Shown here in pieces: positions 7,379 to 14,369 of a stretch of DNA of 16,412 bases. The DNA is from a bacterium UBP9_UBA1432. Lineage in GTDB: Bacteria; Vulcanimicrobiota; Xenobia; Xenobiales; Xenobiaceae. Positions within the stretch are counted from its first letter, which is position 1. The number at the start of each line of letters is the position of its first letter. Position numbers and translations under genes: made by a program. The DNA lies in contig DCTU01000332.1 of the NCBI GenBank assembly GCA_002329445.1, positions 11,278-27,689 on the forward strand. Reading direction: 5' to 3'. The notes under the pieces are model-generated. The model saw nothing but the letters and a program-made list of their open reading frames with translations, was not told where the DNA came from and ran no database searches.

Positions 7379-8239
7379 ATGTTCAAGCAAGATGGCCAGG
7401 GAAATCCTTCAGACACCGAGCCATGGAAGAGGTTGGACCGCGAGACTCCCTTCTTCCGGCTGGCCCAGGAACCGATCTTCAACCTCTCCGAGTCGGAAGA
7501 GGAATTCCTCGAGATGCTGCGAGAAGGGGGGCTGGACTTCGACATCCTCCCCCGGCCGGACCCGACGCGCTTCGTGATCCTGTCGGTCCGGTTGGATCAG
7601 GCCACTCAACGCGTCGAGATCGAGGTCGATCGGGGCACGCCCCGAACCTGCTCGGTCCTGACCCGTCGCAACGCCTTCGCCGAGTCCCTCAAGGGATGGC
7701 TGGACCGCATCCTGGGCAGCGAGCGCTTCGATGCCCGGCGCTACGCGGCCTCACGCCGCTACGTCTGGTATGCCTACATCCTGCCGACCCGCCTGCCGGG
7801 CGGTGATCCGGGATCCGGCGAGTCCAGCCTGCGCCGGAGCCTCTTCAACTTCGATGCCAAGGAGCGCCACTTCCTGGGACTTCTGGAGCAAGCCGTGACC
7901 GGTCCCCTGCGGATCCAGGTCTACCCCAGGGATTCGGCCTCCGGCGGCCTGGAGCTGATGGTCTGTCAAGGCGAAAGGCGTCAACCGGCCAGGGTCTTCG
8001 TGAAGGGCTTCCATCCCGTCACCTACCAGGTGATCACCGAGAACACCCCCTCCGGATGGCTGCTCAAGGAGGTCGTCGACCGGGCCGTCGGCGCCGAGCA
8101 TCTCGAGGTCGAATCCAGCCGCTTGAAGGGGCGCCACCTCTCGCTGATCTACGGGGTCCGCCATCCTCGACGCATCCTGGAGCAATTCGAGAATTCCTGG
8201 TCCCCATCTTCGGCCACCCGGAACTCCCACGAGACCTGA
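7379..8239 (+). CDS. Hypothetical protein, cytoplasmic
   Basis: A 286-aa protein of unrecognised family. There is no signal peptide and no membrane segment. It is rich in charged residues, with alternating beta-like strands (RFVILSVRLDQATQRVEIEV, PLRIQVYP, ARVFVKGFHPVTYQVI) and helical stretches (LSESEEEFLEMLREGG, NAFAESLKGWLDRILGS). It has no cysteine cluster or nucleotide-binding loop that I can identify. The start is ATG 7379, directly after a TAGAAT element. The last 30 codons overlap the 3' end of the convergent secreted-protein gene by 91 bp. The final residues (about SPSSATRNSHET) are low-complexity and could be a random read-on tail, with the conserved part ending earlier. Codon use is as GC-biased as the neighbours, which supports it being a real gene. 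Confidence 0.7.
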   Translation: MFKQDGQGNPSDTEPWKRLDRETPFFRLAQEPIFNLSESEEEFLEMLREGGLDFDILPRPDPTRFVILSVRLDQATQRVEIEVDRGTPRTCSVLTRRNAFAESLKGWLDRILGSERFDARRYAASRRYVWYAYILPTRLPGGDPGSGESSLRRSLFNFDAKERHFLGLLEQAVTGPLRIQVYPRDSASGGLELMVCQGERRQPARVFVKGFHPVTYQVITENTPSGWLLKEVVDRAVGAEHLEVESSRLKGRHLSLIYGVRHPRRILEQFENSWSPSSATRNSHET

Positions 8240-9273
8240 GTCTGATTTCCCGCGGCGTCCACGACCTGCAGACGCACCCGGTGAAGCCCGCTGGCAAGCC
8301 CCTCGGCCGGGGCGTACCACACCAGGTCCACGCGGCGAAGGGCCCGGGCGCTGACGTCCCGGCCATCCAGCCAGATGCGGACCCGGTCCGCATCCACCAC
8401 GGTTCCAGGCGACTCGAAGCGGGCGAAGACGGGCGAAAGTCCCCAGGCATCCCCCTGGGGTCCGAGCTGCAGCACCCGTGGCGGGGAGGGGGCCAGGCTC
8501 AGGACGGGCCCGACGCGGACCGAAAGCCCCCCGTCGCGAGAGAAGAACCGACCCAGGACGAAGGTGTTTGGCGCGTCCAGGCCCGGAGGCACCACCAGCC
8601 GCGCCCGGTACAGACCGGGCTCGACCTCGTGGGCCGCCAGACCCCGGACCACGCCCGCCACGTCGAAGACCGCCCGCCCGGCCTCCGGGGCACTCAGTTC
8701 CAGGTGCAGGACCTCCCCTGCCCTCCAAGGGCGATGCGGGACCTCTGCGCCCGGTTCCAGTCCGGCGCAAACCGCCACGATCTCGGAGGCTTCACGTTCC
8801 TGTGGGTGCCCCGGGTCCACCACCTCCAGCCGACCCACCCGCCCCGTGACCGGATCCAGGCGGGCCAGGGCCGCCCGGCCTCGAGGAAGGTCCTCCGGGG
8901 GACAGGGTTGCCCGTTCAGGAGGACCTCCGCCTTCGACGGAAGGGAGAGGCCGAATCGGCCCAGGAGCAGTTCCCCGTGGCGGGCATCGAGGAACTCGCC
9001 CCGCACCAGTCGCGCCTGGAACCTCAGGATCCCCCCCTCCCAGTCCAGCACCCGGTCCCCCGGAGCGGTCAGCTCTCGGGGCACGGGGTTCTGGCCGCCA
9101 GAGTGCACCAGGAACACGGCGCGGACCTGGGCCCAGGGGATCTCCTTTCCGGATTCCAGGCGGATCCGATCGGGAAGGACCTTTTCGACCAGGGTCCCGC
9201 CCGAGGCGCCAGCGGCGCGCAGACAGGCCAGGAACCAGACCAGCAGGAGCGCCGCCAGACGCCCCCTCCTCAC
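8149..9273 (-). CDS. Secreted protein with C-terminal Ig-like domain
   Basis: A 374-aa exported protein. From the GTG at 9273 it starts MRRGRLAALLLVWFLACLRAAGA, a short Sec signal peptide with a basic start. FLAC could be an imperfect lipobox, so a lipoprotein is possible. The N-terminal part (KVLPDRIRLESGKEIPWAQVRAVFL) resembles short beta repeats that define where a response is 'used'. I cannot name the middle. The last 90 or so residues read as an immunoglobulin-like fold (PVFARFESPG, RIWLDGRDVS, VRLQVVDAAGNQTQVSWEFRV), similar to Ig-like modules of cell-surface proteins. The GTG overlaps the pyrG stop in a GTGA arrangement, so it is probably co-translated with pyrG. An upstream open extension inside pyrG is not used. 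The 3' end runs 91 bp into the convergent gene. Confidence 0.72.
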   Translation of the reverse strand: MRRGRLAALLLVWFLACLRAAGASGGTLVEKVLPDRIRLESGKEIPWAQVRAVFLVHSGGQNPVPRELTAPGDRVLDWEGGILRFQARLVRGEFLDARHGELLLGRFGLSLPSKAEVLLNGQPCPPEDLPRGRAALARLDPVTGRVGRLEVVDPGHPQEREASEIVAVCAGLEPGAEVPHRPWRAGEVLHLELSAPEAGRAVFDVAGVVRGLAAHEVEPGLYRARLVVPPGLDAPNTFVLGRFFSRDGGLSVRVGPVLSLAPSPPRVLQLGPQGDAWGLSPVFARFESPGTVVDADRVRIWLDGRDVSARALRRVDLVWYAPAEGLASGLHRVRLQVVDAAGNQTQVSWEFRVAEDGDQEFSNCSRMRRGWRTP

Positions 9274-10880
9274 CCTCCCGAAGCCGCCACCGCCGCCGCC
9301 ACGAAGTCGCGGAAGAGCGGATGGGCCCGGCACGGCCGGGAGCGATACTCGGGGTGGAACTGACAGGCCACGAACCAGGGGTGGTCGCGCAGTTCGACGA
9401 TCTCCACCAGGTTCCGGTCGGGGTTGATACCGCTGATCACCAGCCCGGCATCCTCCAGATCCATCCGGTAGCGGTTGTTGAACTCGAAGCGATGGCGGTG
9501 GCGCTCGGCGACCTCCAGCATCCCGTAGGCGTGAAAGGCGCGGGTCCGGCGCCGCAAGCGACAGGTGTAGACCCCCAGGCGCATGGTCCCGCCCATCTTG
9601 CGGATGCCCTTCTGCTCGGCCATCTCGGCGATGACCGGGTAGGGGCTCTCGGGGTCCACCTCGGTCGAGTTGGCTCCGGCCCAGCCGCAGACGTTGCGGG
9701 CGAACTCGACGACGGCCCACTGCAGCCCGTAGCAGATCCCCAGGAAGGGAATTCCCGAAGTCCGAGCGTGGTGGATGGCCAGGATCTTGCCCTCGACGCC
9801 CCTCGAGCCGAAACCGCCGGGCACCAGGATCCCGTGGGCGCCAGAGAGGAGCTCGACCCCCTCGTGGGCCAGGGTCTCGGCGTCCACCCGGACGATCTCA
9901 ACTCCCGTTCCGCTGGCGATCCCAGCGTGCTCGAGGGCCTCGGCCAGCGACAGGTAGGCGTCCTTGATTTCGATGTACTTGCCCACCACGCAGATCCGGA
10001 CCTGACGAGCGGGCTTCTTGATCTTCTTGACCAGGTCTTGCCAGTTGGCCAGGTCGGGCTTGCGCGACTCCAGTCCCAGACGCTGCGAGACGAAATCCGC
10101 CAGCCCCTGCTTCTCCAGGCGCAGCGGCACCTCGTAGATGGTGGACACGTCGCGGCTCTCGAAGACGGCCTGGGCCGGGACATCGCAGAACAAGGCGATC
10201 TTCTCGATCATGTCCGGGGTCAGGCTCTTCTCGGTGCGGCAGATGATCACGTCCGGCTGGATGCCGATCGAGCGCAGCTCCTTCACCGAGTGCTGGGTGG
10301 GCTTGGTCTTCATCTCGCCGGCCGCCCCCAGGTGAGGGACCAGCGTCACGTGGACGTACAGGACGCGCTCGGCGGGGACGTCCTTCTTGAACTGGCGGAT
10401 GGCCTCCAGGAAGGGCAGGCCCTCGATGTCGCCCACGGTGCCACCCACCTCGACCAGGGCTACGTCGGCCTGGCTCTCCTCGGCCACCTTGCGGACCGAG
10501 GCTTTGATCTGGTCGGTGATGTGCGGGATCACCTGGACGGTGGCGCCCAGATAGTCGCCCCGCCGCTCGCGCTCGATCACCGTCCCGTAGATCCGACCCG
10601 TGGTGACGTTGTTCTCGCGCCCCAGGTTCTCGTCGATGAAGCGCTCGTAGTGGCCGAGGTCCAGGTCGGTCTCGGCGCCATCGTCGGTGACGAAGACCTC
10701 CCCGTGCTGGTAGGGGTTCATGGTGCCCGCATCGACGTTGACGTAGGGATCCAGCTTCTGGATGGTCACCTTGAAGCCCCGGCTCTTGAGCAGGGTGCCC
10801 AACGAGGCGGCCACGATGCCCTTGCCGATGGACGAGACCACGCCCCCGGTCACGAAGATGTAGCGGGTCTTCTCGCTCAT
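9270..10880 (-). CDS. pyrG: CTP synthase (glutamine-hydrolysing)
   Basis: Makes CTP from UTP, ATP and glutamine, the last step of de novo pyrimidine nucleotide synthesis. It is 536 aa, a normal length. The N-terminal synthetase domain begins MSEKTRYIFVTGGVVSSIGKG and carries the P-loop-like GGVVSSIGKG, the LDPYVNVDAGTMNPYQHGEVFV segment and NNVTTGRIYGTVIERERRGDYLG. The C-terminal class I glutamine amidotransferase domain has the nucleophile C383 in GICYGLQ, where most homologues have GICLGMQ, and H509 and E511 in QFHPE. An in-frame extension reaches 11003, but the true start is ATG 10880, supported by homology and by a 4-bp ATGA overlap with the stop of the MBL hydrolase gene. The gene lies third in a minus-strand operon and is followed by a secreted Ig-like protein. 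Confidence 0.97.
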   Translation of the reverse strand: MSEKTRYIFVTGGVVSSIGKGIVAASLGTLLKSRGFKVTIQKLDPYVNVDAGTMNPYQHGEVFVTDDGAETDLDLGHYERFIDENLGRENNVTTGRIYGTVIERERRGDYLGATVQVIPHITDQIKASVRKVAEESQADVALVEVGGTVGDIEGLPFLEAIRQFKKDVPAERVLYVHVTLVPHLGAAGEMKTKPTQHSVKELRSIGIQPDVIICRTEKSLTPDMIEKIALFCDVPAQAVFESRDVSTIYEVPLRLEKQGLADFVSQRLGLESRKPDLANWQDLVKKIKKPARQVRICVVGKYIEIKDAYLSLAEALEHAGIASGTGVEIVRVDAETLAHEGVELLSGAHGILVPGGFGSRGVEGKILAIHHARTSGIPFLGICYGLQWAVVEFARNVCGWAGANSTEVDPESPYPVIAEMAEQKGIRKMGGTMRLGVYTCRLRRRTRAFHAYGMLEVAERHRHRFEFNNRYRMDLEDAGLVISGINPDRNLVEIVELRDHPWFVACQFHPEYRSRPCRAHPLFRDFVAAAVAASGG

Positions 10881-11551
10881 GCCCGGAGCAGGATGATGGT
10901 GGTCTGCATGGGGAGCCGAGCCTGGTCGACCTCGTAGGCGGAGGTGGCCTGGTCCTCGACCCGGGCCATGCGTGACAGGAAGCTCTCCAGGGGCGAATCG
11001 CACAGAGCGAAGTCCTCCAGGCCGGGGGTCTGGAAGTGCATCGGGAAGACCAGGTTCGGGTTCAACTGGTTGATCACCAGCCCGGCCTCAGCCGGCCCCA
11101 GGGTGGACTTGCCGCCAACCGGCAGGAAGAGGACGTCCGCTTTGCCCAGTTGCTGAACCTGCTGATCGGTCAGCAGATGTCCCAGGTCTCCCAAATGGAC
11201 GAAGTGGACGCCATCCCAGAAGAAGTGCCAGACCGTGTTGGGCCCCCGACGGCGCCCGCCGAAATTGTCGTGGAAGGTCGGCAGGCCCATGAACTTCAAG
11301 GTCTCTCCGGTGCGCTTGATCGGGACCTCGTGCTCGACGGGGAAGTCCGCGGTGCGCTTGACCACCACGGGGGTTCCCTGGACCCGGCGGATGGCGTTGT
11401 GGTCGCGATGTTCGTGCGAGACCACCACCACGTCGGCCTCCAGGTTCGGAAAACTGAAGGGTACGTAATCCGAGTAGGGGTCGATCACGACCGCCGCCCC
11501 CTTGGGGGAGGTGAGGTAGAAGCTCGAGTGACCGAGATAGCGAATGATCAT
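10877..11551 (-). CDS. MBL-fold metal-dependent hydrolase (UlaG/UPF0173-like)
   Basis: A 224-aa metallo-beta-lactamase-fold protein, likely a cytoplasmic metal-dependent hydrolase. The N-terminus MIIRYLGHSSFYLTS and VVIDPY match the COG2220-type branch. The metal motif HxHxDH is intact (H46, H48, D50, H51 in SHEHRDHN). Further candidate metal ligands are the Asp in HLGDLGH and the His in FPMHFQTPG. Substrate is unknown; the branch includes sugar-phosphate lactonases and proteins without known substrate. ATG 11551 has CGGAG about 11-12 nt upstream, which is a rather long spacing. Its stop overlaps the pyrG start (ATGA), pointing to translational coupling. It sits 46 bp downstream of the 82-aa protein gene. 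Confidence 0.9.
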   Translation of the reverse strand: MIIRYLGHSSFYLTSPKGAAVVIDPYSDYVPFSFPNLEADVVVVSHEHRDHNAIRRVQGTPVVVKRTADFPVEHEVPIKRTGETLKFMGLPTFHDNFGGRRRGPNTVWHFFWDGVHFVHLGDLGHLLTDQQVQQLGKADVLFLPVGGKSTLGPAEAGLVINQLNPNLVFPMHFQTPGLEDFALCDSPLESFLSRMARVEDQATSAYEVDQARLPMQTTIILLRA

Positions 11552-11597
11552 GTCCAGGTCTTCTCCGGGCGGTTCTGCTGTTCTGCGGAGGCGGGAC

Positions 11598-11846
11598 TCA
11601 GCGGGCCGAGACGGGAGCGACCATCACGACCAGTTCCTTGTTGACCGCGATGAAATCCAGCGTATCCAGAGGCTGGTCTCCCCGGTTGTCATACACGGTG
11701 ACGTTGGTGAGGGGGATGAAGTCCCGCTCCTTGTTGATCTCATCCAGAAGCCTGCCGCCCGGAACCACGTGCATCTCGCCCTCGAAGCGGAACGTGGTGG
11801 TCAGGAGGATCACGGGGACCTTCTCCTTCACCGCCCTGACTGCCAT
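11598..11846 (-). CDS. Small conserved-looking protein, possibly Sm/Hfq-like fold
   Basis: An 82-aa protein. It begins MAVRAVKEKVPVILLTTTFRFEGEMHV and ends FIAVNKELVVMVAPVSAR. An open frame runs up to 12080, but ATG 11846 is backed by a strong Shine-Dalgarno (AGGAGGTG, 11852-11859, 5 nt spacing). The pattern is beta-rich: a VPVxIxL strand, an F-x-G-E-M turn-strand, an FIPLTNVTVYD strand, and a closing strand ending in a Pro. This resembles the Sm-fold outline seen in Hfq (VPVxI start, xGxI, final strand before Pro) but lacks the typical central NxxGxxS pattern, so the comparison is only a hint. No function can be stated. It is the first gene of the operon leading to the MBL hydrolase and pyrG. 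Confidence 0.75.
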   Translation of the reverse strand: MAVRAVKEKVPVILLTTTFRFEGEMHVVPGGRLLDEINKERDFIPLTNVTVYDNRGDQPLDTLDFIAVNKELVVMVAPVSAR

Positions 11847-11851
11847 CTCGC

Positions 11852-11859
11852 CACCTCCT
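11852..11859 (-). promoter_or_regulatory. Shine-Dalgarno AGGAGGTG for the 82-aa protein
   Basis: The minus strand reads AGGAGGTG, 5 nt before ATG 11846. It decides the start of the small gene over the longer open frame. Confidence 0.7.
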
Positions 11860-12135
11860 GCTCCAGGGTCCGCCGATGGGCTGGGATCGACTCCGGGCAC
11901 CCCGCCGCCCCCGTGTGCCCGCACCAGGAGGCCACAGGGATTCCGTCCAGCGATGCCGGCAGGTTTGACATCTCCTGAAGCGATTCCTCCCCTGGCAGGC
12001 CTCCCCGAGAACGCCCAGGCCGACCAATTCGGGGGTTCGGCAGGGGGGGAGGTCGGGGAAACAGCTCCCATCCAGGCCACGACGAGCGCAGCACACCGCC
12101 GTTGGCGGGATCTTGCTCGCGCTGAACGCTCTCCC

Positions 12136-12151
12136 CCCTCAGAATTGAGGG
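12136..12151. repeat. Hairpin CCCTCA-4-TGAGGG upstream of the protease gene
   Basis: A perfect 6-bp inverted repeat with a 4-nt loop (GAAT), about 110 nt upstream of the protease ATG. It is too short and lacks a T-tract on either strand for a clear terminator. It could be an operator or a leader hairpin, or chance. Confidence 0.3.
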
Positions 12152-12196
12152 TGGCCGGCGTCTGAACAGAAGGCCCGGTTGCCGCTCGGACAGAAT

Positions 12197-12229
12197 CCTG
12201 ACCAGGTGCGCTGCCGGGATCCGGTCAGG
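12197..12229. repeat. Inverted repeat CCTGACC-19-GGTCAGG upstream of protease gene
   Basis: A perfect 7-bp inverted repeat with arms at 12197-12203 and 12223-12229, about two helical turns apart centre to centre. This spacing suits a dimeric regulator as well as a leader stem. It lies 20 nt upstream of the protease Shine-Dalgarno. Confidence 0.3.
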
Positions 12230-12248
12230 TTCCAGGCGCCGCCAGAAC

Positions 12249-12254
12249 AGGAGG
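12249..12254 (+). promoter_or_regulatory. Shine-Dalgarno AGGAGG for the protease gene
   Basis: AGGAGG with 5 nt to ATG 12260. It fixes the start of the lipoprotein signal peptide against an alternative in-frame start at 12179. Confidence 0.75.
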
Positions 12255-12259
12255 CTTCG

Positions 12260-14335
12260 ATGTCCCGTCCGCACATCCAGACCCCCCGAAGTCTCTGTCT
12301 TCGAATCCTGGTTCTGGCCGTGATGTTTGGCTGGAGCCTTCTTCTGGCTGTGGGTTGCGGCGGCGGGAACGTCGCTCCTGGCCAGTCGGCGCTGCCTGCT
12401 CAGAGTGACGCCCAGCCCCTCCCTCCAGTTCCTCCTCCCCCAGACCTGAGCCAATGGGCCGAACCCGCCCCTGCCAAGGATTCAGCCAGATACCATCCCA
12501 GGCACGTCCTGGTCAAGGTTCGAACAGGGCCCCAAGGGAATGAGGGTTTGAATGCCCGGACGGTCGTCTCAGAGATGGGCCGCCGGGCCGGCATCCGACT
12601 TTCATCGAAGCGCCGATTCTCGAACCTGCAGGCCTGGGTCCTGAAGATCGACTCCCCGCACAGCGTCTCCGACACCGTCGAGGCCCTGAATCGCCTGGAG
12701 GAGGTGGTCTACGCCGAACCCGACTACAACCTGGAACTCGACGACCTCATCCCCGAAGAGCCGGACTTCTGGCGTCAATGGGCATTCCGGAACACCGGTC
12801 AGTATGTGGGCTCCGTCGCCGGCGCCGACATCAAGGCCCCCCAAGCCTGGGACCTGAGCCTGGGGTCCCCCTCGGTGCTGGTGGCGATCATCGACTCGGG
12901 CGTCCACGCCACCCATCCCGACCTGGCCGCCAACATGTGGAGGAATCCGGGCGAGGTCCCTGGCAACGGCATCGACGATGACGGCAACGGCTACGTCGAT
13001 GACATCCACGGCATCGACGCCTGGGCCGGGACCGGCGATCCCCTCGATGAGGATGGCCACGGAACCGCGTGCGCCGGCATCGTCGCCGCCTCCTGGAACG
13101 GAATCGGCGTGGTGGGAGTTGCTCCACAGGTTCGGCTGATGGCTCTCAAAGCCTACTATGTCGATGAGGAGGGGAATCATCACCTTCCGGTCTCAGCCCT
13201 GGTTGAGTGCATCGACTACGCGATCCAGCACGGAGCCCGGATCGCCAACAACAGTTATGGAATCAGTGAGACAGAGCCACTGCTGTTGCGCGAAGCATTC
13301 CAGAGGGCTTCCGAGGCCGGCCTGCTGATGGTCACCTCGGCGGGCAACGCGGGAACCGACACGGACCTGACCCCACACTATCCTTCAGGGTGGTGCACCT
13401 CACTCGGCAACGTCGTGTCGGTGGGGGCTTCGGGGATGGACGACCTGCCGGCGTCCTACTCAAACTACGGAGCCACCACCGTCAACCTGTTCGCTCCTGG
13501 AAGTTCGATCTACTCCACACTCCCCCAGGGCACCTGGGGTTTCAAATCTGGGACCTCGATGTCTTCACCAATGGTCTCGGGGGTAGCCGCCCTGATGCTC
13601 TCGCTGGACGCGACGCTCACCGCTGCACAGTGCCGCGACAGATTGACCCGTTCGGTCGAGAACCTGCCTGCGTTGAGCGGAAAATGCCTGGCTGAGGGGC
13701 GCCTGGACGCCCGGCAAGCCCTGGAGGCTTCATCGCCGTCACCGTCACCGTCGCCATCGCCGTCGCCTTCACCCTCACCTTCGCCAGACTTGAGCGGAAG
13801 TGTCCCAGTCCAGACCGGTTGGAACCTGATCGGCCTGCCGGTTCAGACCGTTTCTCGAGTCGTCCTCGGTGAAGGCCTGTCGGAGACGATGTTCTCCTGG
13901 AACGCCCAGGCCAGCACCTACTCGATCCTGCCCGCGGAACCGGATGCACTGAATCATGACCTGGGAACGGCCCGGGGCATCTGGATCTACTCATTCACTC
14001 CCTCGGCGTTGCACTTCGCAGGCACGGGTCAGCCTCCCGCAGATCTCCAGTTGCAGATCGGCTGGAACCTGGTCTGCGGGCAGACCTTCCGGGCCGCCGA
14101 CTCAGGATTCACACCCATCGGTGGCACCCGAGTGGGTCTTGTGGACGCCGTGTCCAGTCAGGTCCCGCCCCCCCCGGGCGGCTACGCCTTCCAGCAGGTC
14201 TTCCTGTACGACCCGGCGACTTCAGGGTATCAGGCCCTGGACCTGGGAAACGCCGACACCCGGGTCCTGGAATCTCAAGGATTCTGGATCTACGTCCACC
14301 AGGCAGGGACCCTGCACCTGCGCGACCAGGACTGA
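12260..14335 (+). CDS. Subtilisin-family (S8) serine protease lipoprotein
   Basis: A 691-aa exported protease. The signal peptide (residues 1-32) ends in LLLAVGC, with C33 as the probable lipidated residue, so it should be anchored on the outer face of a membrane. A proline-rich spacer follows. Residues about 75-150 (YHPRHVLVKVR ... EEVVYAEPDYNLEL) look like an inhibitor-type propeptide. The catalytic domain (about 165-485) has D212 (AIIDSGV), H267 (DGHGTACAG), oxyanion N363 (SAGNAG) and S433 (GTSMSSPMVSG), all intact. Residues 492-509 are nine Ser-Pro dipeptides, a flexible linker. The C-terminus holds two repeats (GWNLIGLP ... GIWIYS at about 520-588, and GWNLVCG ... GFWIYV at about 601-689), resembling modules found on other secreted proteins. 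The gene stands alone, convergent with the rhodanese cluster. Confidence 0.93.
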   Translation: MSRPHIQTPRSLCLRILVLAVMFGWSLLLAVGCGGGNVAPGQSALPAQSDAQPLPPVPPPPDLSQWAEPAPAKDSARYHPRHVLVKVRTGPQGNEGLNARTVVSEMGRRAGIRLSSKRRFSNLQAWVLKIDSPHSVSDTVEALNRLEEVVYAEPDYNLELDDLIPEEPDFWRQWAFRNTGQYVGSVAGADIKAPQAWDLSLGSPSVLVAIIDSGVHATHPDLAANMWRNPGEVPGNGIDDDGNGYVDDIHGIDAWAGTGDPLDEDGHGTACAGIVAASWNGIGVVGVAPQVRLMALKAYYVDEEGNHHLPVSALVECIDYAIQHGARIANNSYGISETEPLLLREAFQRASEAGLLMVTSAGNAGTDTDLTPHYPSGWCTSLGNVVSVGASGMDDLPASYSNYGATTVNLFAPGSSIYSTLPQGTWGFKSGTSMSSPMVSGVAALMLSLDATLTAAQCRDRLTRSVENLPALSGKCLAEGRLDARQALEASSPSPSPSPSPSPSPSPSPDLSGSVPVQTGWNLIGLPVQTVSRVVLGEGLSETMFSWNAQASTYSILPAEPDALNHDLGTARGIWIYSFTPSALHFAGTGQPPADLQLQIGWNLVCGQTFRAADSGFTPIGGTRVGLVDAVSSQVPPPPGGYAFQQVFLYDPATSGYQALDLGNADTRVLESQGFWIYVHQAGTLHLRDQD
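13733..13786 (+). repeat. Ser-Pro coding repeat (nine TCN-CCN units)
   Basis: Nine tandem 6-bp units of the form TCN-CCN encode nine Ser-Pro dipeptides between protease domain and C-terminal repeats. Third bases vary (A, G, T, C), which breaks perfect identity and lowers the chance of slippage. A change of whole units keeps the frame and only alters linker length. Confidence 0.9.
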
Positions 14336-14369
14336 AGCCTGGAGCCTGTGTGCATACCGTGTCGGCCAT

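Larger units (their letters stand above)
11847..12259. other. 413-bp divergent intergenic region
   Basis: This separates the small-protein operon (minus) from the protease gene (plus). It holds the two Shine-Dalgarno sequences and two short inverted repeats, listed separately. I see no convincing promoter hexamer pair. The best -35 (TTGACA, 11965-11970) has no -10 partner. In-frame extensions of both flanking genes reach into this region but show no protein-like sequence, so I read it as non-coding. Confidence 0.5.

Noticed and set aside
7316..7390. Upstream extension of the minus-strand secreted-protein gene to ATG 7390
   Set aside because: It would overlap the divergent ATG at 7379 and both inverted repeats, and would place some 25 polar residues before an otherwise normal signal peptide.
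10881..11003. Extension of pyrG upstream to 11003
   Set aside because: CTP synthases start at the MSEKTRYIFVTGG segment; the extra residues lie in the MBL hydrolase coding region and have no homology signature.
11965..11970. Perfect TTGACA -35 hexamer in the divergent intergenic region
   Set aside because: At 16-18 bp spacing there is no -10-like sequence (only C/T-rich bases), so no promoter is called.
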